Assembly (NCBI GenBank): GCA_902798835.1
Contig: CADBYN010000005.1
Span: 1 to 49,905 of the forward strand
Direction: 5' to 3'
DNA: 49,905 nucleotides
Source of the DNA: Candidatus Avelusimicrobium bubulum
GTDB lineage: Bacteria > Elusimicrobiota > Elusimicrobia > Elusimicrobiales > Elusimicrobiaceae
In this document: positions 10,360 through 17,356 of the stretch, piece after piece
Position numbering within the stretch: the first letter of the stretch is position 1
Layout of the letters: each line of letters opens with the position of its first letter
Made by a program: the position numbers and the translations under genes
Notes under the pieces: model-generated
Databases searched by the model: none
What the model saw: the letters and a program-made list of their open reading frames with translations, nothing else
What the model was told of the DNA's origin: nothing

Positions 10360-11307
10360 ATGCCTATTTGGATTTTTCGTATCTGTACCCTGGTGGCTTT
10401 CCCTTTTGTAACCTATACTTTTTTGGGTAAGACGTGGAATAGTTTCTGGGGCGGTTTGTTATGCGGCGCGCTCGTTATAGCGGGGGAAGTGCTTTTTAAG
10501 CGCATGCGCCTAATTAAAATTATGATCGGGTGCACCGGTGTTATGATTGGGCTAATGCTCTACACGTTAATCGGCTACGCGATGCAGAACTTTTTCGGCG
10601 GGGCCGATATGACATTTTGGAACGCGCATAATCAGCAAATCTTAATTGGATTTATCGTGTTTGGACTGTTGGCGGCTATTTTTAAATCGCGCGATATGGA
10701 GGGCCTTTCTTACAAAGGGCACCATCTCAAAATAGCAGATGCAAGTGCCTTGATTGACGGGCGTATTGTAGATTTGTGTGATATTAATTTCTTATCCGGC
10801 GTGATTGTAATTCCTACTTTTGTAACCGATGAATTAAACCGGATGGCTCGTTCTAAAGACAAGCTGGAACAAGCTAAAGGCCGCCGCGGTTTGGATGTGG
10901 CTACGCGTTTGCAAGAGTGCAAAGAGATCGAAGTTCGCTTTACTTCCAAAACACCCAAAGCTCCTACCATGCCCGAACAGATTGTAAAACTGGCACGCAG
11001 TTTTGATGCGGAAGTTGTCACGCTCGATTTTACCATTAACAAATTGGCGGCTCTTAAAAAAGTAACTACCCTTAACGTGGCCGATTTGGCTACGGCTCTT
11101 AAACCGGTGGTATTACCGGGGGAGAGTATGTCTTTATTTGTTATGAAAGACGGCAAAGAAAAAGAGCAAGGTATCGGATACCTCGACGACGGCACAATGG
11201 TAGTTGTAGAAGACGGACGCAAACATATCGGCAAACGTATTGAAGTGGCCGTGTCTTCTATCTATCAAACGTCTTCGGGGCGGATGATTTTTGCGAAAGT
11301 AAAATAA
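10360..11307 (+). CDS. YacL-like PIN/TRAM domain membrane protein
   Basis: This 315-residue protein has four hydrophobic N-terminal segments (about residues 5-105). A PIN-like nuclease domain follows (about 125-240: DASALIDGRIVDL, VTDELNRMARS, ARSFDAEVVTLDFTINKLA, retaining acidic residues), then a C-terminal TRAM domain (about 245-310: LPGESMSLFVMKDGKEKEQGIGYLDDGTMVVVE). This layout and its place directly before ispD and ispF match Bacillus YacL. The role is unknown; RNA cleavage is inferred from the PIN and TRAM folds. Two in-frame ATGs exist at 10354 and 10360. The GGGAGG ribosome site sits 8 bases before the second and only 2 before the first, so I use 10360. Confidence 0.85.
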   Translation: MPIWIFRICTLVAFPFVTYTFLGKTWNSFWGGLLCGALVIAGEVLFKRMRLIKIMIGCTGVMIGLMLYTLIGYAMQNFFGGADMTFWNAHNQQILIGFIVFGLLAAIFKSRDMEGLSYKGHHLKIADASALIDGRIVDLCDINFLSGVIVIPTFVTDELNRMARSKDKLEQAKGRRGLDVATRLQECKEIEVRFTSKTPKAPTMPEQIVKLARSFDAEVVTLDFTINKLAALKKVTTLNVADLATALKPVVLPGESMSLFVMKDGKEKEQGIGYLDDGTMVVVEDGRKHIGKRIEVAVSSIYQTSSGRMIFAKVK

Positions 11308-11309
11308 TC

Positions 11310-12461
11310 ATGAACAAGCCATTTTTCGCGTCGGTTGTAATTGTTGCCGGGGGAACGGGCAGCCGCATGGGCCGCCCCAAGCAACTTTTACCTATCGGCG
11401 CAAAACCGGTGGTAGTACGCAGTATTTTAGCGTTCAAGGCGTGTGCGTGCGTGCAGGAAATTGTAGTAGTAACGCCGAAAGAAAATCGCTCTTTGATTGA
11501 AAAATTTGTCACAGATGTTAGGTTTGCCGATCCCGGAGATACGCGCCTGGCTTCGGTGATAAGCGGCGTTGGGCAAGTAAGTCCGCAAGCTGATGTAATC
11601 GCCGTGCACGACGGAGCGCGTCCGCTGGTGAACCCCACATATATTCAAGATGCTCTTCAAAGTGCGTTTGATAACGGGGCCGCTGTGCTAGCCGTTCCCG
11701 TGAAAGATACGATCAAAGAGGGCGAAAATGGCACAGTAGCGCGCACGTTAGAGCGGGCAAAATTGTGGGCGGCGCAAACACCGCAATGCTACCGGCGTAA
11801 CCTACTTGTAGAGGCACTTGAAAAATTTGGCACGCAGAAAGATGCGACGGATGAATCGCAGTTAGTGGAAAAACTGGGGGTAAAAGTGCAATTAGTTCCG
11901 TCCGATTACACAAACTTTAAAATTACTACCCCGGAAGATTTAATTTTTGCAGAGGCACTTGTGAACGAACATTGCTATTATCGTACAGGTTTTGGGTTTG
12001 ACCTTCACCAATTGGGCCCGCAGCGTAAATTTATTATCGGCGGGGTAGAGATTCCGCACGACAAAGGTTTTATCGGCCATAGCGATGGTGATTTAGTGCT
12101 CCATGCCCTATGCGATGCTATTTTAGGAGCGCTTTGTGCGGGGGAAATCGGCATTTTGTTCCCGCCTTCAGACCCCACCATCAAAGGGATCGATAGTAAA
12201 AAGATTGCCAAGAAAGTGTTGCAAATTGTGCGTGAACATCACGCGCAGATTGTCCATTTAGACGCTACGATTATCACCCAAGAACCTAAAATTAAACCGC
12301 ACTATGAAGCGGTGCGCAATTCACTAGCGGAAATTTTTGAAATACCGGTAGAACAAGTTAGTTTTAAATCTAAAAGCCACGAACATGTGGGCGAAATCGG
12401 CCACGGTCAGGCAGCTATGTGCCAAGCCGTAGCTACTGTAAAAGTAAGGAGTGAATTATGA
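11310..12461 (+). CDS. ispDF: Bifunctional IspD/IspF, MEP isoprenoid pathway
   Basis: This 383-residue fusion carries two MEP-pathway enzymes. The N-terminal half (about 1-222) is the cytidylyltransferase IspD, with AGGTGSRMGRPKQLLPI and VIAVHDGARPLV. The C-terminal half (about 225-383) is the cyclodiphosphate synthase IspF, with metal-binding GFDLH (Asp231, His233) and GHSDGDLVLHALCDAILGA (His257). The usual TTTEKLG loop of IspF reads SKSHEHVG here; the Glu is kept but the threonines are changed. The fused form skips the intervening IspE step, which must be encoded elsewhere. The gene starts 2 bases after the PIN/TRAM gene and overlaps the next gene by 4 bases. Confidence 0.95.
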   Translation: MNKPFFASVVIVAGGTGSRMGRPKQLLPIGAKPVVVRSILAFKACACVQEIVVVTPKENRSLIEKFVTDVRFADPGDTRLASVISGVGQVSPQADVIAVHDGARPLVNPTYIQDALQSAFDNGAAVLAVPVKDTIKEGENGTVARTLERAKLWAAQTPQCYRRNLLVEALEKFGTQKDATDESQLVEKLGVKVQLVPSDYTNFKITTPEDLIFAEALVNEHCYYRTGFGFDLHQLGPQRKFIIGGVEIPHDKGFIGHSDGDLVLHALCDAILGALCAGEIGILFPPSDPTIKGIDSKKIAKKVLQIVREHHAQIVHLDATIITQEPKIKPHYEAVRNSLAEIFEIPVEQVSFKSKSHEHVGEIGHGQAAMCQAVATVKVRSEL

Positions 12462-13024
12462 AAGCACGTTTGTTTTTAGTTTTCTTGGCGGGGATTACGT
12501 TGGCGGGTTGTACCGCCTTGCAAACTCCCTCTAAATGGGACGTTTCCACCGCAACGGATTTTGCACATCCCGATGCTAATCACGCTTATTATGAGTTTAC
12601 CTCTTCCCCGTTAGATAAGCCCTCCGTGCTCGATGAGACAACCCTTTCGGAGCCTTCTTATGACTTAGGGGATGACGAAGATTTTACAGCCGAAAATATC
12701 GAAAGCGCATACGGCACATACGGTGATGTAGTGGTAACGGTAGCTTCGCGCAAATTTAAACTGGGAGACGCGGCCGGCCGCAAAGAAATGGCTGCCTTTC
12801 AAAACGCATTAGATACCGCCTATTCCGTAGCTCTTAAAGAGTTCCATCCTTCCGGTTTTACGTATGCGATGAGTAGTATGGGGGCTATCAATCCGCTTTC
12901 CGATATTGAAGTGGCTTGCAAGTTAAGCGAACGCTCGGCCAATCAAATCGGTCAGGCTACTTGCAATTCTTTTTTCAATACGGTTTCACGGCGCTATTCG
13001 CAACTGATTAAAGGGGCCAAGTAG
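12458..13024 (+). CDS. Predicted lipoprotein of unknown function
   Basis: This 188-residue protein has a signal peptide with a lipobox (FLAGITLAGC), giving a likely lipidated Cys18. The mature part has an acidic low-complexity stretch (DLGDDEDFTAEN) and a C-terminal part with three cysteines (VACKL, ATCNSFF region). I do not recognise a family. The ATG overlaps the ispDF stop by 4 bases, and cysS follows after one base, so it is co-transcribed with housekeeping genes. The coupling is shown by the sequence; no functional link is evident. Confidence 0.7.
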   Translation: MKARLFLVFLAGITLAGCTALQTPSKWDVSTATDFAHPDANHAYYEFTSSPLDKPSVLDETTLSEPSYDLGDDEDFTAENIESAYGTYGDVVVTVASRKFKLGDAAGRKEMAAFQNALDTAYSVALKEFHPSGFTYAMSSMGAINPLSDIEVACKLSERSANQIGQATCNSFFNTVSRRYSQLIKGAK

Positions 13025-13025
13025 T

Positions 13026-14420
13026 ATGCAGCTTTATAATACCGCCTCGCACCGCAAAGAAACGTTTACACCGCAAGACGTCAAACAAGTAACGATGTAT
13101 TGCTGCGGCCCTACGGTGTACAATTTTGCGCATATCGGTAACTTGCGCACGCACATTTTTGAAGATTTACTGGCCCGCACGATCCGCTTGCAATATCCCT
13201 TAAAACACGTCATGAACGTGACCGACGTGGGCCACTTGGTATCCGATGCCGACGACGGCGAAGACAAAATGGAACTGGGTGCCGCGCGCGAAGGCAAAAG
13301 CGCGTGGGAAATTGCTAAATTTTATGAAGCAAAATTTTGGCAAGATTATGATGCTTTGCACTGCACCCGCCCCACAGTTATCAGCCGCGCCACGGCGCAC
13401 ATCCCCGAAATGATTGCTCTAGTTAAAACGCTCGAAGAAAAAGGCTACACGTACCGCACAAGCGACGGAATTTATTATGATACATCTAAATTTCCGCGTT
13501 ATGATGCGCTGGTGGGCCATGCACGTATTTCCGGGCTGCAAGGCGGTGCGCGTGTGGAAATGAGTGACGAAAAACGCAACCCGACTGATTTTGCCTTGTG
13601 GAAATTTTCGCCCAAAGATAAAAAACGCCAAATGGAATGGGATAGCCCGTGGGGCGTTGGTTTCCCGGGATGGCACATTGAATGTTCCGCCATGGCCATG
13701 AAGTATTTGGGCCATACGCTGGATATTCACTGCGGCGGCATTGACCACGTTACCATTCACCATACCAACGAAATTGCCCAGAGCGAAGCCGCCACCGGTC
13801 AAAAATACGTGAACTATTGGGTGCATGGCGAATTTTTGATTTTGCGCAGCGGAAAAATGAGCAAGTCCGGCGGGACGTTTGTTACCGTGGACGTGCTCAA
13901 AGAAAAAGGCTACGAGCCGTTGGCGTATCGTTATTTGTGCTTAGGCGCACACTATCGCACGCAGCTTGAATTTTCGTACGAGAGTATGGACAGCGCCACC
14001 AAGAGTTTGAAAAATCTGCGCACACAGGCGTGTGCCTATCAAAAAGAAGCGGGGGAAAACGTACAAGAAACGCAAAATTCCCGCGCGTGGAAGGATAAAT
14101 TTACCGCCGCCATGCAAGATGACCTCAACGCGCCTAAAGCGCTTGCCGTTACGTGGGAAGCGCTAAAAGCGGATTTAACCGCGGCCGAAAAAGTAGATTT
14201 TCTGCATTTTGCCGATAGCATTTTGGCTGTAGATATGTTCAAAGAACCGGCAGCCGAAAAAGTAGAAGTTCCCGCCGAAATTGTGGCCTTGCTCGAACAG
14301 CGCAAAGCGGCCCGCTCCGCCAAAGACTGGGCCAAGTCCGACGAGCTTCGCAACGCAATTGCCGCGGCCGGGTATCTTGTCAAAGACACTCCCCAAGGCC
14401 AGCAAGTAACCAAGAAATAG
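13026..14420 (+). CDS. cysS: Cysteine--tRNA ligase
   Basis: This 464-residue class I aminoacyl-tRNA synthetase charges tRNA-Cys. It has the HIGN signature at residues 36-39, preceded by CCGPTVYNFA. Zinc-site elements WHIECSAMAM and GGIDHVTIHHTNEIAQSEA are present, as is KMSKS at 277-281. The C-terminal DALR-like and anticodon region is complete (QRKAARSAKDWAKSDELRNAI). The length is typical. It closes the unit that begins with the PIN/TRAM gene; gene order PIN/TRAM-ispD-ispF-cysS recalls the yacL region of Firmicutes. Confidence 0.96.
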   Translation: MQLYNTASHRKETFTPQDVKQVTMYCCGPTVYNFAHIGNLRTHIFEDLLARTIRLQYPLKHVMNVTDVGHLVSDADDGEDKMELGAAREGKSAWEIAKFYEAKFWQDYDALHCTRPTVISRATAHIPEMIALVKTLEEKGYTYRTSDGIYYDTSKFPRYDALVGHARISGLQGGARVEMSDEKRNPTDFALWKFSPKDKKRQMEWDSPWGVGFPGWHIECSAMAMKYLGHTLDIHCGGIDHVTIHHTNEIAQSEAATGQKYVNYWVHGEFLILRSGKMSKSGGTFVTVDVLKEKGYEPLAYRYLCLGAHYRTQLEFSYESMDSATKSLKNLRTQACAYQKEAGENVQETQNSRAWKDKFTAAMQDDLNAPKALAVTWEALKADLTAAEKVDFLHFADSILAVDMFKEPAAEKVEVPAEIVALLEQRKAARSAKDWAKSDELRNAIAAAGYLVKDTPQGQQVTKK

Positions 14421-14423
14421 TAC

Positions 14424-14452
14424 TTGGCGTACCTCCTATTTTTTGCTATAAT
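14424..14452 (+). promoter_or_regulatory. Sigma70-type promoter of the rpsF operon
   Basis: TTGGCG (14424-14429), a 17-base spacer and an extended -10 TGC-TATAAT (14447-14452). Initiation is expected at about 14459, right at the base of the leader hairpin. Confidence 0.85.
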
Positions 14453-14458
14453 ATCTAT

Positions 14459-14499
14459 AGGGAAAAACCGCAGGGTAACCCTGCGGGATTTTTTGCCCT
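14459..14499 (+). promoter_or_regulatory. 5' leader hairpin before rpsF (possible attenuator or S6:S18 site)
   Basis: The predicted transcript starts with a near-continuous hairpin. The inner stem is CCGCAGGG / CCCTGCGG (14468-14475 with 14479-14486) around a TAA loop. It continues through AAAAA / TTTTT and an outer AGGG / CCCT pair, with a small GA bulge. The inner stem followed by T6 also looks like an intrinsic terminator. Autoregulation of rpsF operons by S6:S18 through leader RNA is known in other bacteria; that this hairpin does it is inference. Confidence 0.6.
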
Positions 14500-14524
14500 A
14501 TAAAACGCAAGAAATAAAAAGTAT

Positions 14525-14839
14525 ATGAAAACGTACGAAAGCGTAATTATTGTAAAACCCCAACTCTCCGACGGAGAAGTGGGTGAATTCGTAAACAAGG
14601 TCAAAGACCTCATTACGAAAAACGGCGGGGAAGTAACCAGCGAAGAAAAACTGGGTAGACGCAAATTTACCCACGAAATCAATCACGTTCGCGATGGTTT
14701 CTACCTCTATCTTAAGTTTAAAGCAGAACCCGCGTTTGTAAAAACGTTGGATAACGCCCTTAAACTTAACAACAATGTCCTTCGCGCGATGACCATGTTG
14801 GCTGTGGAAATCAAAGCGAAACCGGCTCCCGTAAAATAG
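14525..14839 (+). CDS. rpsF: 30S ribosomal protein S6
   Basis: This 104-residue S6 protein binds S18 in the platform of the small subunit. The typical beginning (KTYESVIIVKPQLSDGEV) and the conserved LGRRKFTHEINHVRDGFYLYLKF segment are present. The residues after VLRAMTMLAVEIK are short, as in a minimal S6. No clear Shine-Dalgarno precedes the ATG; the A-rich region and the leader hairpin at 14459-14499 are the only visible signals. It is the first gene of the rpsF-ssb-rpsR-rplI operon. Confidence 0.96.
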   Translation: MKTYESVIIVKPQLSDGEVGEFVNKVKDLITKNGGEVTSEEKLGRRKFTHEINHVRDGFYLYLKFKAEPAFVKTLDNALKLNNNVLRAMTMLAVEIKAKPAPVK

Positions 14840-14850
14840 GTTAATAAACT

Positions 14851-15306
14851 ATGCCAGCTCAACTTAGACTACCGGAACAAAACCTAGTGCTTCTAGTCGG
14901 ACGGTTAACACGTGATCCCAATGTGGCGTTTACGCAAAAGGGTCAGGCGGTGTGCCGTTGTGATCTTGCGGTCAACCGCAGATATTTAGATAAAACCACA
15001 AACGAGTGGAAAGACGATACCGTTTTTGTTCCCGTTGTCATTTGGGGCGCGGCAGCCGAACGGTGCAAAGACCGCTTGAAAAAAGGTACGCCTGTTAGTG
15101 TGGAAGGCCGCCTTACGTTAAGCGAATACACCGATAAAACAACTGGGCAGACCCGCAAGAATTTGCAGGTAACTGCCACCAGAGTCCAAATCTTAGAATT
15201 TGGAGCAGCGGGCACTTCGTCCTATAGCGACAATGAAGGAGTGTCCCCCGCTGTGAAAGACGACGTCCCTACCACTGACGTGGCGGAAGATGACGTGCCT
15301 TTCTAA
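14851..15306 (+). CDS. ssb: Single-stranded DNA-binding protein
   Basis: This 151-residue SSB coats single-stranded DNA in replication and repair. The OB fold spans about residues 10-110 (NLVLLVGRLTRDPNVAFTQKGQAVCRCDLAVNR, then VEGRLTLSEY). A short acidic linker leads to the protein-interaction tip DDVPF, a variant of the usual DDIPF. It sits between rpsF and rpsR, its conserved place in many bacteria, 11 bases after rpsF. Confidence 0.95.
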   Translation: MPAQLRLPEQNLVLLVGRLTRDPNVAFTQKGQAVCRCDLAVNRRYLDKTTNEWKDDTVFVPVVIWGAAAERCKDRLKKGTPVSVEGRLTLSEYTDKTTGQTRKNLQVTATRVQILEFGAAGTSSYSDNEGVSPAVKDDVPTTDVAEDDVPF

Positions 15307-15327
15307 CCTACAAAGAGAGATATAAAA

Positions 15328-15654
15328 ATGGCTGAAGAAATCAACAACACCCAAGCCCCGGCCGCAGAAAATACTGCTGCTGCTCCGGCCGCCCGCGGCG
15401 AACGCCCGGCGCGCCCGTTTGGGGGCAAACGGCGCTTTGAAAGCAGAAGAAAAGTCTGCAAACTCTGCGCTGAAAAGATGGATACCATCGACTATAAAAA
15501 CTTCCAATTCGTAAAATCGTTTACGATGGAAAGCGGCAAAATTTTATCCCGCCGCATTACCGGCACTTGCGCCAAACACCAACGCCAAATCACCAAAGCA
15601 ATTAAGCGTGATCGCAACTTGGCCATCTTGCCCTATTCCTTACCTAAGAAATAA
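15328..15654 (+). CDS. rpsR: 30S ribosomal protein S18
   Basis: This 108-residue S18 has the conserved core KVCKLCAEKMDTIDYKNFQFVKSF and GKILSRRITGTCAKHQRQITKAIKRDRNLAILPY. The two Cys in CKLC and the later TGTC could form a zinc site, as in Cys-containing S18 forms. An Ala/Pro-rich, low-complexity N-terminal extension of about 30 residues (NNTQAPAAENTAAAPAARGE) makes it longer than the usual 75-90 residues. Confidence 0.95.
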   Translation: MAEEINNTQAPAAENTAAAPAARGERPARPFGGKRRFESRRKVCKLCAEKMDTIDYKNFQFVKSFTMESGKILSRRITGTCAKHQRQITKAIKRDRNLAILPYSLPKK

Positions 15655-15667
15655 GCGAGGTCTTCCC

Positions 15668-16162
15668 ATGAAAGTAATTTTGAAAGAAAACGTGAAGAAC
15701 TTAGGTATGGTGGGAACCGTGGTTGATGTAAAACCCGGCTATGCCCGCAATTTCCTCGTCCCGCACCGCTTGGCGGAAATCGCCACCGAAGGTGCTATTA
15801 AAAATTGGCAGTTAGGCGCAGAACGCCGCCAAAAACGCATTGAGGCTGAACTGGCCGAAGCTCGTGCTATCGCCGAAAAGTTAAACGGTGTAGTGTTAGC
15901 TTTTACCAAAACCGTAAATGCCGACGGCGTAGTATTTGGCTCTGTCAACAAAGCCGACATCTACAAAGCTTTAACTGAACAAGGCCACAAAATCGGCAAA
16001 GACGCTATTGAGCTCAATATGCCGATTAAAGCCCTGGGTGAAACAGAAGTAAGCATTTACTTAAAACCCACGGTATTTGCCAAAATCAAAGTGCAAATTA
16101 ACCCGCTTACCACGGTAGAAGAAAAAATCGCCGACGCTAAGCCTGCCGCCGAAGCTAAATAA
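15668..16162 (+). CDS. rplI: 50S ribosomal protein L9
   Basis: This 164-residue L9 opens with MKVILKENVKNLGMVGTVVDVKPGYARNFLVPHRLA, the family signature. A long connecting helix and a C-terminal domain follow, ending in an Ala/Lys-rich tail. An in-frame start at 15608 would overlap rpsR and add residues unlike L9, so the ATG at 15668 is used; GAGG lies 9 bases upstream. It is the last gene of the operon, before a strong terminator. Confidence 0.95.
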   Translation: MKVILKENVKNLGMVGTVVDVKPGYARNFLVPHRLAEIATEGAIKNWQLGAERRQKRIEAELAEARAIAEKLNGVVLAFTKTVNADGVVFGSVNKADIYKALTEQGHKIGKDAIELNMPIKALGETEVSIYLKPTVFAKIKVQINPLTTVEEKIADAKPAAEAK

Positions 16163-16190
16163 TTACACAAACCTTGCGTTTTAAAAAATA

Positions 16191-16217
16191 ACCCCCGAGC
16201 ACATGCTCGGGGGTTTT
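16191..16217. terminator. Bidirectional terminator between rplI and a pilin gene
   Basis: A 10-bp perfect stem (ACCCCCGAGC / GCTCGGGGGT) with a 4-base loop. TTTT follows on the plus strand; on the minus strand the stem is followed by a T-rich run. Confidence 0.9.
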
Positions 16218-16238
16218 ACATTTACTCAGGAAGGGATA

Positions 16239-16688
16239 TTAGGTGCCCGAATTTTGCTCCGCACCGTATCCAGCCGTTTGAGCCATCGTACAGAAGTCAG
16301 CATGATCGCCAGGCAGACATTCTTTTAAGATGGCGCCGTCGCTACCCACAGTCAAGCGTAAGGATGCGCCGCTATACATACCGCCGTTGCGTTGCATGGC
16401 TTGAATACCATCGGCGTTACCGACAGCCAAGGACCATTTGCCTGGAGCAGACGGATCCGGGATGTTTATGTCTCCGCGGGTGTTCAAGTCGTCCAAGCTG
16501 GTAGCGAATGCGTTGTGTTGCATATAGAAGATGCTTTGGGCAGTAGCCAAATCACCTAGTACCTGCACGGCTTCCGCCATGCGGGAGCGTTCTACAGCTC
16601 TGGTATACTGAGGCAACGCAATGGCTGCCAAGATACCAATAATGAGTACTACTACGAGTAACTCAATTAATGTGAAACCTTTATTCAT
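16239..16688 (-). CDS. Type IV pilin-like protein (prepilin)
   Basis: This 149-residue prepilin has a very short class III leader (MNKG) before Phe1 and the classic N-methylation helix FTLIELLVVVLIIGILAAIALPQY, with Glu5 present. The C-terminal globular part has two cysteines (KECLPGDHADFC) likely to form the usual disulfide. It would be cut by a prepilin peptidase and assembled into a pilus or pseudopilus. No assembly ATPase, platform protein or peptidase is nearby, so it is an orphan major or minor pilin. A GGAG ribosome site precedes the start, and the 5' leader holds a small hairpin (GAAAGC / GCTTTC, 16719-16735). Confidence 0.9.
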   Translation of the reverse strand: MNKGFTLIELLVVVLIIGILAAIALPQYTRAVERSRMAEAVQVLGDLATAQSIFYMQHNAFATSLDDLNTRGDINIPDPSAPGKWSLAVGNADGIQAMQRNGGMYSGASLRLTVGSDGAILKECLPGDHADFCTMAQTAGYGAEQNSGT

Positions 16689-16742
16689 AAGTTTTCTCCT
16701 TTACTACAATTAAAAATAGAAAGCTATATGCTTTCAACAGTA

Positions 16743-16770
16743 AGTATACGCACTTTTTTCAAAATTTCAA
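16743..16770 (-). promoter_or_regulatory. Promoter of the pilin gene
   Basis: On the minus strand, TTGAAA (16770-16765), a 16-base spacer and TATACT (16748-16743). The leader would be about 50 bases and include a 6-bp hairpin. Confidence 0.55.
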
Positions 16771-16821
16771 GGTTTATGTGGAAGGAAATCCTTGACAAAT
16801 TCGCAAAATGTGTTTTCCATA

Positions 16822-16848
16822 CAAAACCCCCGACGATATGCCGGGGGG
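16822..16848 (-). terminator. Intrinsic terminator of the 93-residue gene
   Basis: Read on the minus strand, CCCCCG pairs with CGGGGG across a 9-base loop and is followed by TTTTGT. It lies 22 bases after the stop of the gene at 16870-17151. Confidence 0.65.
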
Positions 16849-16869
16849 AGGGAGGAGGAGGATAAAAGT

Positions 16870-17151
16870 TTATTGATATACCGCGTAGGTAATTTTTCCG
16901 GGGGCTGGTCGTGCGGGCATGCCTTTCTTTTTCCGAAGTTCTTCTTCGGCTACCTTGGCTTTTAACAAACGGTGTAATTCCTTATTAATAAAAGCAGATT
17001 CGCGGCGATTTAGGAAAATCGTGTTTTCTTCCACTTGCACCGTAGGTATGTTGGAAATAATTTCCGGCGCTTGTTGGGTGTCCTTTCCTAAACGCACACG
17101 ACCGCTTTTTTGTGTAACTATCGTTTTGCACCAATTTAAAATTTGTTTCAT
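16870..17151 (-). CDS. Hypothetical 93-residue protein
   Basis: I do not recognise this protein. It is basic, with no signal peptide and no long hydrophobic segment. The middle (NRRESAFINKELHRLLKAKVAEEELRKKKG) is predicted to be helical and charged, and the C-terminus is PAPGKITYAVYQ. An AGGAGG-type site lies just before the ATG, and a terminator follows, which supports a real gene. It is divergent from the sensor kinase gene, with two copies of a 12-bp palindrome between them. Confidence 0.6.
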   Translation of the reverse strand: MKQILNWCKTIVTQKSGRVRLGKDTQQAPEIISNIPTVQVEENTIFLNRRESAFINKELHRLLKAKVAEEELRKKKGMPARPAPGKITYAVYQ

Positions 17152-17211
17152 AGGGTTTCCTCCTATTGCTTTCTTACTTATAGTTTAGAGTTATCTGTCT
17201 AAAAATCCCAG

Positions 17212-17223
17212 GGTCCTAGGACC
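17212..17223. promoter_or_regulatory. 12-bp palindrome GGTCCTAGGACC, copy 1
   Basis: A perfect 12-bp palindrome. Extended by CCCAG/CTGGG arms, it would be a 20-bp palindrome but for one extra G. It is repeated at 17282-17293, 70 bases away, in the gap between divergent genes. A transcription-factor operator is the simplest explanation. Confidence 0.6.
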
Positions 17224-17281
17224 TGGGTGCAGGCCTAAAAAAGACCTGGCATAAAAGTCATCAATGACCTAGGCATATCTG

Positions 17282-17293
17282 GGTCCTAGGACC
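17282..17293. promoter_or_regulatory. 12-bp palindrome GGTCCTAGGACC, copy 2
   Basis: Identical to the palindrome at 17212-17223. It lies about 40 bases upstream of the extended -10 of the sensor kinase gene, where an activator or repressor could act. GACCTAGGC at about 17266 looks like a degenerate third site. Confidence 0.6.
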
Positions 17294-17331
17294 TAAGCAT
17301 GTGGATCTTTGTCACGTTTGACCGTCATAAG

Positions 17332-17340
17332 TGCTATAAT
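17332..17340 (+). promoter_or_regulatory. Extended -10 promoter of the sensor kinase gene
   Basis: TGCTATAAT. The predicted start is about 10 bases before the ATG at 17357, so the mRNA leader would consist of little more than the AAGGAG ribosome site. No good -35 is seen at the right spacing; TTGACC at 17318 is too close. Confidence 0.6.
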
Positions 17341-17356
17341 GATAATAAGGAGTTTT

